Positions 1 through 8,081 of a DNA stretch of 45,537 nt are shown piece after piece. This DNA is from Bacteroidales bacterium. GTDB lineage: Bacteria > Bacteroidota > Bacteroidia > Bacteroidales > PWNQ01. Below the pieces are notes generated by a model, which made no database searches, was not told the DNA's origin, and saw only the letters and a list, made by a program, of their open reading frames with translations. A program made the position numbers and the translations under genes. The stretch lies in the NCBI GenBank assembly GCA_021740245.1, contig JAIPAE010000004.1, positions 1 to 45,537 of the forward strand. Direction: 5' to 3'. How positions within the stretch are numbered: position 1 is the first letter of the stretch; every line of letters begins with the position of its first letter.

Positions 1-111
1 GTCTATAATGTCCGATTTCTGCGTTACGCTCGTTTTTTATCACAGTCATTTACAAAAGTAAACTCCTGATGATAAAAAACTTCGCAAGCCTTGAACTCGA
101 ACATTATAAAC
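1..111. repeat. Imperfect inverted repeat
   Basis: Bases 1-42 and the reverse complement of 70-111 align without gaps over 42 positions with about 29 identities. The outer 11 bases and the inner 11 bases are the best preserved and the middle is diverged; about 27 bases separate the arms. It does not resemble a rho-independent terminator. It could be a decayed miniature inverted-repeat element or a long hairpin in a transcript entering from the left. The window starts exactly at one arm, so a continuation to the left cannot be excluded. No coding sequence is visible here. Confidence 0.5.
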
Positions 112-562
112 CAGACACTGACTTTATTGACAGACTCTAATTAGAGCCTGCTGAAAAATATGTAATAATCTTATTTTTAATGCTATGCGTAGGTCAAAAG
201 TTTATAAAAATGCATGATTCCGGTGTGCATTTTGCAAAAAACCCTTGCATTTCTTAAGAACAATATTTCGTTAGCCAGTCGCACATTATCTAATGCGTCA
301 GAAGTGACGAGTTGTGAGTAATGCGTCTTGTATGATCTCTGCAAAATGGCTAACTTTTTTAATTTGATTTTGAAAAATCACTCATTTTTTCTATCTTTAT
401 GCATAGAAAGTTACCCCCTATAAAGTAGTGAGAGTTTTACCCTATCCCTTGAATAAAGGGAAAAGTTACATTGAATAAATTCATCTGGCAAATAAAATTT
501 TGCCATGATGGTTTGTATTAATCTGTTATTCTGTCAAATATAATCTGTCAAACAATTAAAAT
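112..562. other. Intergenic region, no gene seen
   Basis: No plausible coding frame is seen. Contents: a 12-base perfect palindrome CTCTAATTAGAG at 135-146, the 9-mer TAATGCGTC occurring twice around 292-330, a promoter candidate at 369-399, and a small hairpin at 445-461 (TCCCTT / AAGGGA, 5-base loop) that would lie in the 5' untranslated region of the gene starting at 563. I see no tRNA or known RNA family. Confidence 0.5.
369..399 (+). promoter_or_regulatory. Bacteroidota-type promoter candidate for the 563 gene
   Basis: TTTG (369-372), 19-base spacer, then TATCTTTA (392-399), one base away from the Bacteroidota -7 element TAnnTTTG. Predicted transcription start near 405, giving an untranslated leader of roughly 160 bases that contains the hairpin at 445-461. 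Confidence 0.45.
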
Positions 563-3500
563 ATGATATATTGTATTGAGTCATCAAAGCCAGGTTATAC
601 TAAAGTTATTAAAACTACAGTATTTATAAGCTTTGCCCTTTTGATCGCATGCCTGAAAAGTCCTGTCTATAGTCAAAACAGCACAATTCTTAAATACACA
701 TTTACGAATGAGGTAGCGACACCTGAAAATATTCATGAAAACCTAACTGCCTCTGGTCTCCAAATAAGTTCAGGTAATTTACTATTTGGAAACACCCATT
801 CTTCATACTGGCAAAATGTACCATATGCTGAAGGGAATAGTGGATGGGATGAAAACACCAATATATTATCAAATGGAAAGTATTTTTATTTCAATATAGA
901 TGCGGCCATACAAAAGAAGTTTTCTATTACAGGTATCAGTTTTGAATATCGTGCTACAGGATCAGGGCCTTCTGCTTTCACACTCTTAATTGATACTTTG
1001 GTTATAGATACTTTGGATATTCCGGAAGATAATACTATACTTTATGACACGACTTTTGCAGTACAAGACAGTACAGCTATAGCTTTACAAGGCTTAACCA
1101 GCACTCAGGTAAAAATTATCGGCTGGGACAACAATTCACGAAGCACCAGCGGTGGCGGAGATTTCCGCATCGACAGTGTTGCCGTTAAAGGAGAAGTTGG
1201 GAATCAGCCTTTTGTGATTGATTTTGATACAGACAGAAAGTGGACAGAAGGAACTTCAGGATTAACCAGTTACGCAACAGACCATGAATATGAAGACCTG
1301 GGTATTGTTTTCACCGGCGGAGAGGCTTTAAGAAACGGAACTGCTAATCAGGATAATTTCCCAGGTGCATTAAATGAATATTCCTGGCGTCTGAAAAATA
1401 ATGCTAATGTGGAATGGACAGCTACATTGAACCGAAAAGGAACGCTATATGGGTTTGGACTAAAAATACGCCGCTGGGATTCTTCTCCTTCTCCTGACTT
1501 TGATATAGAATACTCTATGGACGGCGGAAATAGTTACACCATAGTTCAGACAAACGATAATTTGTCATTAGATAATTCCAGTGACTGGCAATTATTTAAA
1601 TATGAGTTTAATCCTGCTATAAATGTTGACAGTTCAGATTTTAAAATCAGGATTAAATCAAATGGCACCACCGAAAGAATTATGGTCGATGAATTTGAAT
1701 ATACTTTTGTAAGCACTGATCCTGAGGGCTTGAATATCACAGAAGCCAACCAGTTGTTTACAATAAACTTTGATGATTCGCTAACTGGAATCAACCAGGG
1801 GCAATTCCAGGGTTATGGCTTTTCACCGGCGCCCGCATCGGGCGAATTGGACAGCAAAGCATGGAAAATCAGAGGGCTCGATGGTGCCGGCTCAGTATTT
1901 AAAGACTTCAAAACAAAAGATGCCTTTGCAAAAGAAATTTCAACGGGTGGAGAAATAAGCGGAGGTATCTATGCTTTTGAAGTAGATAGCGGTAACTATG
2001 CCTTTGGTGTCCAACCTACCGGTGATCTTTTCACACCCGGTGATGTTATATTAAAGATTTTGAATAATACAGACCAAACTATCAATGAAGTATCTCTTGC
2101 CTATAGTATATATGTGTACAATGATCAAAACAGGAGCAATAAGGTTCATCTGAGTTATTCCGAAGATGATGTTTCTTATACGGATGTCTCAGCATTGACC
2201 TTCTACTCAACAGAAAATACTTCCTCAACCCCTCAGTGGAAAAAAAGTAAACGATACGCAGGTATTTCGGGTTTAACTATTAATGATGGTGATCCTTTTT
2301 ATTTGAAATGGACATTGAACGATGCAAATGGAAGCGGTTCCAGAGATGAATTTGCGTTGGATGATATTGCTCTGGTCGCTAAGCCGATTAATAAATCTCC
2401 AAACCTGACGGGCACATTCCAAAATATTGCTATTGAGGGAGAAAAAGAAATCCAGGGTGATTTTATTGTGGAAGATACGCTTATCTTGTCGAATTCCATT
2501 CTGAGAACCAACAACCATAAAATTGTATTTGATAAAGGTGCTGTTGCCCAGGGCCATGATATTAATAATTTTATTGAGGGTAATATACAAATGATTGGTA
2601 ATGGAATCTGTGAGTTGCCAGCCGGATTTACTAATGGTTCAGAAAAACATTATGGCAAAGTGAAAATAGATAACAGCAGTGGAAACAGTACAGATAAGTT
2701 TACAATTAAATATGCATACAATCCGCCGTCAGATACCAGCAGTTTCAGCTCCACAATGGAAACAGTCAGCAAAGTTGAATACTGGACTATTAACAGAGAT
2801 GCAGGAGCTTCAAATCCGGATATTACATTATATTGGAATGATAATGATGATGGTCTGAGCGGTATTAATAATCCTTCAAATATTGTAATTGCCCATTGGA
2901 ATAATTCGAATAACGAATGGGAAAACATAGGTCAGGATGCAACAAACGGTAATGGAAACAATGGATCGGTAACTGTTTACGATGTCAGTAATTTTTCAGA
3001 TTTTACATTTGGGTCAACAGATGAAACAAATGATCCTCTGCCTGTAGAACTATTATCATTTGAAGGGAAAGCTTTTGATAACTACAACCTACTGAAGTGG
3101 AAAACAGCTTCGCAGGCAAGCAACGACTATTTTACCGTGGAAAGGTCTTTTGATGATGATTTTTTTGAAACTCTTGTTATCATTGATGGTGCAGGCCACT
3201 CAAATCAAATTTTAAATTATCAGGTAAAAGATAATCAACCTGAAAAAGAGATCACTTACTATCGCTTAAAACAAACCGACTTTAACGGAAATTATTCTTA
3301 CAGTAACGTTATTGCTGTTCAGCGAAAAAACGAAAAAGAACTATCAGTAAAAGTTCACCGGGACCATCAAAAAGTAAGTATTCTCCTTGATAATCTGGGA
3401 AATGCACCTGTAAAAATTGATTTATTTGACATACAGGGAAAACGAATGATTGGAAAAACCATCATACCATCTGACGATCAGGCAAATATCGATTTTGTTT

Positions 3501-3583
3501 CTATTGCATTATCAGGGTTATTTTTATTGCGGGTTACCCAACAAGACAAAGTAGTTTCCCAAAAAATATTTTTTGACTTTTAA
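563..3583 (+). CDS. Large secreted protein with T9SS type A sorting domain
   Basis: 1006 residues. The N-terminus has a hydrophobic signal segment (about residues 15-35, ending near PVYSQ) behind a polar extension. The body contains three stretches opening with a beta-strand pattern around FTFTN/FDFD-like residues (near 43, 218 and 398), each followed by jelly-roll-like sequence rich in Ser/Asn/Gly. A segment beginning PLPVELLSFEGKA (about 825) is the linker domain seen before the T9SS tail in many Bacteroidota cargo proteins. The last 75 or so residues (IDLFDIQGKRM, then GLFLLRVTQQDKVVSQKIFF) form the type A C-terminal sorting domain. It should be exported by Sec and then moved through the outer membrane by T9SS. 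No catalytic motif is recognised, so the role may be adhesion or structural. Start is the only ATG placed well before the signal segment. Confidence 0.8.
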   Translation: MIYCIESSKPGYTKVIKTTVFISFALLIACLKSPVYSQNSTILKYTFTNEVATPENIHENLTASGLQISSGNLLFGNTHSSYWQNVPYAEGNSGWDENTNILSNGKYFYFNIDAAIQKKFSITGISFEYRATGSGPSAFTLLIDTLVIDTLDIPEDNTILYDTTFAVQDSTAIALQGLTSTQVKIIGWDNNSRSTSGGGDFRIDSVAVKGEVGNQPFVIDFDTDRKWTEGTSGLTSYATDHEYEDLGIVFTGGEALRNGTANQDNFPGALNEYSWRLKNNANVEWTATLNRKGTLYGFGLKIRRWDSSPSPDFDIEYSMDGGNSYTIVQTNDNLSLDNSSDWQLFKYEFNPAINVDSSDFKIRIKSNGTTERIMVDEFEYTFVSTDPEGLNITEANQLFTINFDDSLTGINQGQFQGYGFSPAPASGELDSKAWKIRGLDGAGSVFKDFKTKDAFAKEISTGGEISGGIYAFEVDSGNYAFGVQPTGDLFTPGDVILKILNNTDQTINEVSLAYSIYVYNDQNRSNKVHLSYSEDDVSYTDVSALTFYSTENTSSTPQWKKSKRYAGISGLTINDGDPFYLKWTLNDANGSGSRDEFALDDIALVAKPINKSPNLTGTFQNIAIEGEKEIQGDFIVEDTLILSNSILRTNNHKIVFDKGAVAQGHDINNFIEGNIQMIGNGICELPAGFTNGSEKHYGKVKIDNSSGNSTDKFTIKYAYNPPSDTSSFSSTMETVSKVEYWTINRDAGASNPDITLYWNDNDDGLSGINNPSNIVIAHWNNSNNEWENIGQDATNGNGNNGSVTVYDVSNFSDFTFGSTDETNDPLPVELLSFEGKAFDNYNLLKWKTASQASNDYFTVERSFDDDFFETLVIIDGAGHSNQILNYQVKDNQPEKEITYYRLKQTDFNGNYSYSNVIAVQRKNEKELSVKVHRDHQKVSILLDNLGNAPVKIDLFDIQGKRMIGKTIIPSDDQANIDFVSIALSGLFLLRVTQQDKVVSQKIFFDF

Positions 3584-3636
3584 ACAACATTTTATGAGCT
3601 AAACACTTCTTAACATTATTCACCGGGTTTGATTCA

Positions 3637-4035
3637 ATGGCTGGAACTACAACAGACTCAAGTTCATTTATTTTAAAAATCAACACATCCGGTGATACTA
3701 TGTGGTTAAAAAGAAGAACGCACTCTGTTTATCCGGTATTTTGCAGAAAAGTTATGGAAGACAAGTCAGAGAATTTGATTACAACAGGCTCATTGAAAAT
3801 TTTGCAATCGAATAAATGCTGTACATCCTCAATGCTTAAAACAGACAGTGAGTGAAATACAAACCTGCGGACAAATTAATATTTATCCAAATCCCTTTTC
3901 TTCACAGGCAACATTATCAATAACGGAATATCTGAAGGATGCCAGGCTTACTAACTATAACTTTTCCGGACAAGAAGTAAGACAGGTAAAACATATTAAC
4001 GGACATAATGTAACCATAACACAAGATGCTTTTCT
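3637..4035 (+). pseudogene. Decayed T9SS cargo gene (repeat protein remnant plus sorting domain)
   Basis: Two fragments in different frames read as one former protein. Frame 1 (3637-3855) gives SSFILKINTSGDTMWLKR, then VMEDKSENLITTG and SSMLKTDS, the pattern of the beta-propeller-like repeats that in intact proteins read LKTDSxGDTLWxK and xxxGNIIITG. Frame 2 (from about 3848) continues with INIYPNPFSSQATLSI, the hallmark opening of a type A T9SS sorting domain, and carries on to about 4033, where it runs into the end of gldA on the other strand. A frameshift near 3848 joins them; the N-terminus with signal peptide is absent and the last strand of the sorting domain is cut off. No promoter or intact start is seen. 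It lies right behind an intact cargo gene. Confidence 0.7.
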
Positions 4036-4941
4036 TTACATTGTCAGTTCATGGAAAATATCTTCCAGGCTTTGGTCTTTTTTCTGCATAGACAAAACCT
4101 TCAGCTTATTATCAACAGCAAACTGGAAAATATCTGAACGCACATCTTTCTCGCTCTCGGCAATGATCTGCCAGGTATTAACTTCCAACTGTTCTGCTGA
4201 GCTAATCCCATCAATTTTCAACAGCAGGTGTTTATCTGCGGGTTTATCAAATTCCACAATAACAACGGCAGCTTTTTTATTAAGCATATGCAATTCTCCT
4301 GTGGAATCATCAGCCACAATTTTACCTTTATGAATAATAATCGCCCGGTCGCAGACAGCTTCAACTTCCTGCATGATATGCGTGGAAAGGATCACAGTTT
4401 TATCCTTTCCGATATTTTTTATCATTTTTCGAATGTCAACCAATTGGTTCGGGTCAAGCCCGGAAGTTGGCTCATCCAGTATCAAAACCTGAGGATCATG
4501 AATTAACGCTTGTGCAATACCAACACGTTGGCGGTATCCTTTGGAAAGCTGACCGATCTTTTTATGGCTCTCTGCTCTCAAACCCGTTAGGTCAATAATT
4601 TCCTCTATTCTTGATTTTTTATTTCCAAGGTTATGAATACCGGCAAAAAACTCCAGGTTTTCTCTGACATACATATCAGTGTAGACCGGATTGTTTTCCG
4701 GTAAATATCCTACTTGCTTTCTAACTTCCTGCTCCTGATCAAAGATATTATATCCGTTTACTTCTGCATTTCCTTCTGAAGGCGGTATAAAACAAGTTAA
4801 TATTTTCATCATAGTTGACTTACCGGCACCATTCGGACCTAACAGACCTACAACTTCACCTTTTGAAATAGAAAATGAAACCTCATCAAGAGCTTTCTGT
4901 TCTCCGTATAATTTTGTGACTCCCTGTACTTTTATTGACAT
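4036..4941 (-). CDS. gldA: GldA-like ABC transporter ATP-binding protein
   Basis: 301 residues from the ATG at 4941; a longer frame to 4965 exists, but MSIKVQGVTKLYGEQKALDEV matches the usual GldA start. ABC ATPase with Walker A GPNGAGKS (35-42), signature LSKGYRQ (132-138), Walker B LILDEP (153-158) and switch His188, then a C-terminal regulatory extension. In gliding Bacteroidota GldA pairs with the membrane proteins GldF and GldG, and loss of it abolishes gliding. Here gldF/gldG are not in the window, as is common for gldA. It is the last gene of a minus-strand operon, 26 bases after a membrane-protein gene. A more general ABC-2 export ATPase role is possible; similarity to GldA is judged by eye. 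Confidence 0.8.
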   Translation of the reverse strand: MSIKVQGVTKLYGEQKALDEVSFSISKGEVVGLLGPNGAGKSTMMKILTCFIPPSEGNAEVNGYNIFDQEQEVRKQVGYLPENNPVYTDMYVRENLEFFAGIHNLGNKKSRIEEIIDLTGLRAESHKKIGQLSKGYRQRVGIAQALIHDPQVLILDEPTSGLDPNQLVDIRKMIKNIGKDKTVILSTHIMQEVEAVCDRAIIIHKGKIVADDSTGELHMLNKKAAVVIVEFDKPADKHLLLKIDGISSAEQLEVNTWQIIAESEKDVRSDIFQFAVDNKLKVLSMQKKDQSLEDIFHELTM

Positions 4942-4967
4942 AACTTTGCATATTAAGTGAAGCAAAA

Positions 4968-5717
4968 TTAATCATTTCTCAGGAGTTGGTCATATCCCAT
5001 TGTTTTATTTCTTCTACTTAAAACAATAATGTGGAAAACAATCACTACATGCAATCCTGCACCCACAGCGAAAAGCCACCAATTGAACTGATCCGGGAAA
5101 TAATTTGAAGCAAAATCCAACAATTTATCATGATCGGCTTTCCCCAACAGATCACCAAATGTAAATTTTTGCAGCATGTAATTCACATAATCTTCCATGT
5201 AGGAAACCATTACAATGACAGCCCCGATAATTAATATAAGCCAGTGATATCCTTTTGTAACAAGATTTTGTTTTTTATGTGAAAAATAAATAAAAACCAT
5301 AGCAAGAAAAACCATAATCAACGAATTAATTACGGGCGCTAAAACCGGTCCTACCCAGGAAAAAGGCAGCAGGAATAGAATATCCCATGTTAGTAGTGAT
5401 TCTGGCCATCCCAGGAAAACATACAGAAAAACATAATAAAAGATGTCCCAAATGGCAAAAGAATAGAGGAACCAGGCAAATCGTTCGCGAGCCGTTTTAC
5501 CTGCAATAACAGCAACACTTAATAGCAAAAACAACGTAGCCAGCTCTCTGAACAATTCTACATTCACAATTTTAATACTAATTAACTGAAGTGGGAAATC
5601 AAACCCTTCAGGATAATATAACTCCCTGAGGTAAATAACAATAGCTGTTTCCACCATGGCAAAAGCAATGCCGAAAACTGTAATCCAAAATAGAACTTTA
5701 TACGGAAATTGTTTCAT
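4968..5717 (-). CDS. Polytopic membrane protein of unknown function
   Basis: 249 residues when started at the ATG at 5717, which overlaps the stop of the upstream dgkA-like gene in an ATGA arrangement; this decides the start over a longer frame beginning at 5777. About seven hydrophobic helices are visible, with conserved-looking polar spots in membrane stretches (MVETAIVIYLRELYYP near the N-terminus, AIWDIFYYVF, WVGPVLAPVINS, SYMEDYVNYM). I do not recognise a family with a known function. Tight coupling to the lipid-kinase-like gene in front and gldA behind suggests an envelope role, which is inference only. Confidence 0.75.
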   Translation of the reverse strand: MKQFPYKVLFWITVFGIAFAMVETAIVIYLRELYYPEGFDFPLQLISIKIVNVELFRELATLFLLLSVAVIAGKTARERFAWFLYSFAIWDIFYYVFLYVFLGWPESLLTWDILFLLPFSWVGPVLAPVINSLIMVFLAMVFIYFSHKKQNLVTKGYHWLILIIGAVIVMVSYMEDYVNYMLQKFTFGDLLGKADHDKLLDFASNYFPDQFNWWLFAVGAGLHVVIVFHIIVLSRRNKTMGYDQLLRND

Positions 5718-6073
5718 AATGAAATTATATATGGGTAAAACACTAAAACACCTAATATGATGGCAATAATACTGCAAAACAAAACAAGCCCTGCGGCCAT
5801 ATCCTTTATTCTGCCTGCATTAACATCATGTGCAGGATGTAAAAAATCAATAATATGTTCAACTACAGAATTAATAATTTCTGCTAAAAAAACAATAGCT
5901 ATAGCAACCATTAACACGCACCACTCCCACCGATTAATATCAAAAAAAAAGGCAAAAGCAATAACAATTATGGCTGCACCAAGGTGATATAATGCATGCA
6001 GTTCTGATAAAAAAAACTTCTTTAATCCTGCTATAGCATAACTAAGGCTCTTAATAAAATTCTTTTTTTGCAT
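5714..6073 (-). CDS. dgkA: Diacylglycerol/undecaprenol kinase family protein
   Basis: 119 residues, the size of the small prokaryotic DAGK family (PF01219). A short amphipathic N-terminus with SLSYAIAGLKKFFLSELHA is followed by three membrane helices. The conserved catalytic block is visible as AEIINSVVEHIIDF (about 64-77) and then AGRIKDMAAGLVL (about 86-98), matching the family pattern AExxNTAIExxxD and AKDxxAGAV with Ser for Thr. Gram-positive-type members phosphorylate undecaprenol; the E. coli enzyme phosphorylates diacylglycerol. The sequence does not settle which substrate applies, but the spacing looks like the undecaprenol kinase branch. First gene of the minus-strand operon with the membrane protein and gldA; its stop overlaps the next start by four bases. 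Confidence 0.85.
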   Translation of the reverse strand: MQKKNFIKSLSYAIAGLKKFFLSELHALYHLGAAIIVIAFAFFFDINRWEWCVLMVAIAIVFLAEIINSVVEHIIDFLHPAHDVNAGRIKDMAAGLVLFCSIIAIILGVLVFYPYIISL

Positions 6074-6158
6074 GGAACGTGATTTAGAGTGTGTGAAAAT
6101 ATAAATTTGAACTGTAAAAGTAAAGGGCTGATTTTGTCAACATTTTGTTGTTGGTAAA

Positions 6159-6190
6159 TTTGTTAAATAAAAAAATATGTTCTACTTTTG
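6159..6190 (+). promoter_or_regulatory. Strong Bacteroidota promoter for the ribosomal operon
   Basis: TTTG (6159-6162), 20-base spacer and TACTTTTG (6183-6190), a full match to TTTG-N19/20-TAnnTTTG. Predicted transcription start is near 6196, so the leader before rplM is about 42 bases. No Shine-Dalgarno sequence precedes the rplM ATG at 6239, normal for this phylum. Confidence 0.75.
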
Positions 6191-6238
6191 CAGCCCCTTT
6201 GAGGAAAGATAATTTTTTTGCAAAAAATTAAGATGATA

Positions 6239-6694
6239 ATGGATACATTAAGCTACAAAACAAAATCTGCAAACAAAGAAACAGTAGAGAAAAACTGGGT
6301 GTTGATTGATGCAGAAGAACAAGTATTAGGCAGGCTGGCATCAAAAGTCGCCTACATACTTAGAGGAAAACACAAGCCGGATTATACGCCTCACGTGGAT
6401 TGCGGCGATAATGTGGTGATTATTAATGCTGAAAAAATACAACTCAGCGGTTCCAAAATGACGGATAAGAAGTACATTCGTCATACGGGTTATCCGGGTG
6501 GACAGCGTATTACCACACCACAGGAATTACTCAAAAAACATCCTGAGCGCATTGTTGAGAAAGCAGTAAAAGGCATGTTGCCCAAAAATCGTCTGGGCAG
6601 AGACCTTTACCGCAATCTTTTTGTATATGCTGGAGAGGAATATTCACATGAAGCACAAAAGCCAAAAAAAATAGATTTAAATTCAATTAAATAA
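6239..6694 (+). CDS. rplM: 50S ribosomal protein L13
   Basis: 151 residues from the ATG at 6239 ([16 protein letters not shown]), which is the start used by Bacteroidota L13; the frame can be extended to a TTG at 6218 and an ATG at 6233, but neither fits the family. Recognisable L13 motifs are [41 protein letters not shown] and [12 protein letters not shown]. It binds 23S rRNA early in large-subunit assembly. First gene of the operon rplM-rpsI-rpsB-tsf, two bases before the rpsI start. Confidence 0.97.
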   Translation: MDTLSYKTKSANKETVEKNWVLIDAEEQVLGRLASKVAYILRGKHKPDYTPHVDCGDNVVIINAEKIQLSGSKMTDKKYIRHTGYPGGQRITTPQELLKKHPERIVEKAVKGMLPKNRLGRDLYRNLFVYAGEEYSHEAQKPKKIDLNSIK

Positions 6695-6696
6695 AC

Positions 6697-7083
6697 ATGG
6701 AAGTAATTAACAAAATCGGAAGACGGAAAAAAGCGGTTGCCCGTGTTTACCTTTCTGCCGGCAGTGGCAAAGCTACGGTTAACGGACGTGAAGCAAAAGA
6801 TTATTTTCCCGATGCAACGTTGCAGTATTTACTGGACCAACCTTTCAATATTGTTGAAGAAGCAGGTAAATATGATGTTAAAGCTAATCTGCGGGGGGGA
6901 GGCCCTAAAGGACAAGCTGAAGCTTTAAGGCTGGCTATTTCGCGTGCACTCGTGGAAGTTAATCCCGATCATCGGCCACCTCTAAAAGCTGAAGGATTGC
7001 TTGAACGTGACTCACGTATGGTAGAAAGAAAGAAACCGGGTCAGAAAAAAGCCCGTAAGAAATTCCAATTCTCTAAACGTTAA
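6697..7083 (+). CDS. rpsI: 30S ribosomal protein S9
   Basis: 128 residues, full length. Opens with IGRRKKAVARVYLSAGSG, has the family block LRGGGPKGQAEALRLAISRAL (about 65-85) and ends in the basic tail KKARKKFQFSKR whose last Lys-Arg reaches the P-site tRNA in the decoding region. It follows rplM by two bases, the universal L13-S9 pairing, and is almost surely translated from the same transcript. 110 bases separate it from rpsB. Confidence 0.97.
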   Translation: MEVINKIGRRKKAVARVYLSAGSGKATVNGREAKDYFPDATLQYLLDQPFNIVEEAGKYDVKANLRGGGPKGQAEALRLAISRALVEVNPDHRPPLKAEGLLERDSRMVERKKPGQKKARKKFQFSKR

Positions 7084-7127
7084 TCCACTGCTTGACCGGT
7101 GTAAAATATCGTTTAGTATCTAAATTG

Positions 7128-7153
7128 TCAGGACCGCAAATTGCGCTACCTGA
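7128..7153 (+). promoter_or_regulatory. Leader hairpin before rpsB
   Basis: Outer stem TCAGG/CCTGA (7128-7132 with 7149-7153), an internal loop of AC against CTA, then inner stem CGCAA/TTGCG closing on a single A in linear pairing, which in RNA would open to a loop of three or more bases. No U-tract follows, so it is not a terminator. It sits in the 110-base rpsI-rpsB gap, where an S2 autoregulatory leader could lie. Function is not shown by the sequence. Confidence 0.35.
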
Positions 7154-7193
7154 TGGTTGATAAATCAGAATGTAAACGTAAAATAAAAAATTG

Positions 7194-8051
7194 ATGGAAG
7201 AAAAAGTATCAAGAATATCATTTGAAGACTTACTGGATGCTGGTGTGCACTTCGGACACCTCAAGCGTAAGTGGAACCCAAACATGGCTCCTTACATTTT
7301 TATGGAGCGTAAAGGTATCCATATCATCGACCTTTACAAAACACAGGCAAAAATAAATGAAGCCGCAAGTGCCCTGAAACAAATAGCAAAATCGGGGAAA
7401 CAGATTTTGTTTGTAGCCACTAAAAAACAGGCTCAGGACATTATAGCAACCAAAGTGCAGCGAGTAAACATGCCTTATGTTACCGAACGGTGGCCCGGTG
7501 GTATGTTAACGAACTTTGGGACAATCCGACGGACAATTCGTAAGATGAAAGGTATGGAAAAGCTGATGAATGATAATGCTTTCCAAAAACTCTCCAAAAG
7601 AGAACGCCTTCAAATCGGCCGTGAAAAAGCAAAAATGGAAAAACAATTTGGTAGTATTGCCGATATGAACAGGCTGCCACATGCCGTTTTTGTTGTTGAC
7701 ATCATCAAAGAATACATTGCGGTTCGCGAAGCCCAGAAACTGGATATTACCACATTCGCAATGGTAGATACCAACTCCAACCCGGAAGAGGTAGATTTTC
7801 CGATTCCGGCTAATGATGATGCCTCCAAATCCATTGACCTGGTCATGGAAATAATGATAAAAGCTGTTGAAGAAGGGCTTGCCGAACGTAAAATGGAACG
7901 TGAAAAGGCCAAGGAAGAAAAAGAAAAGAAAGAAAAACAGAAAAAAGAACAAAAAGCTGCTGCTAAGAAAGCTGAAGAAGCCAAAGAACAGGAAGAAGCT
8001 GAAGCTGCAAAACCAGACGAAGAGCAGAAAGAAGCTGATAAACAAAATTAA
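7194..8051 (+). CDS. rpsB: 30S ribosomal protein S2 with charged C-terminal extension
   Basis: 285 residues from the ATG at 7194 (a TTG three bases earlier is rejected). S2 motifs include LLDAGVHFGHLKRKWNPNM, IHIIDLYKT, RWPGGMLTNF, LPHAVFVVD and VDTNSNPEEVDFPIPANDDA. The core ends near residue 228 and is followed by a roughly 57-residue tail made almost only of Lys, Glu, Ala and Gln, predicted as a charged coiled coil. Such tails occur in many Bacteroidota S2 proteins. It is 30 bases before tsf. Antisense frames over this gene are codon-bias shadows. Confidence 0.97.
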   Translation: MEEKVSRISFEDLLDAGVHFGHLKRKWNPNMAPYIFMERKGIHIIDLYKTQAKINEAASALKQIAKSGKQILFVATKKQAQDIIATKVQRVNMPYVTERWPGGMLTNFGTIRRTIRKMKGMEKLMNDNAFQKLSKRERLQIGREKAKMEKQFGSIADMNRLPHAVFVVDIIKEYIAVREAQKLDITTFAMVDTNSNPEEVDFPIPANDDASKSIDLVMEIMIKAVEEGLAERKMEREKAKEEKEKKEKQKKEQKAAAKKAEEAKEQEEAEAAKPDEEQKEADKQN

Positions 8052-8081
8052 TTAATTACGGATTTGAATAAACATAAAAAA

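Noticed and set aside
4036..4333. Continuation of the plus-strand sorting-domain frame across the end of gldA
   Set aside because: Beyond about 4033 the frame is simply antisense to gldA and no longer resembles a sorting domain, so only 3848-4035 was kept as relic.
6218..6238. Upstream TTG/ATG starts for rplM
   Set aside because: The conserved Bacteroidota L13 N-terminus begins at the ATG at 6239.
7506..8045. 179-codon open frame antisense to rpsB, very rich in Phe/Ser
   Set aside because: It is the mirror of the Lys/Glu-rich tail of S2 (AAA/GAA codons); no homology, no start context.
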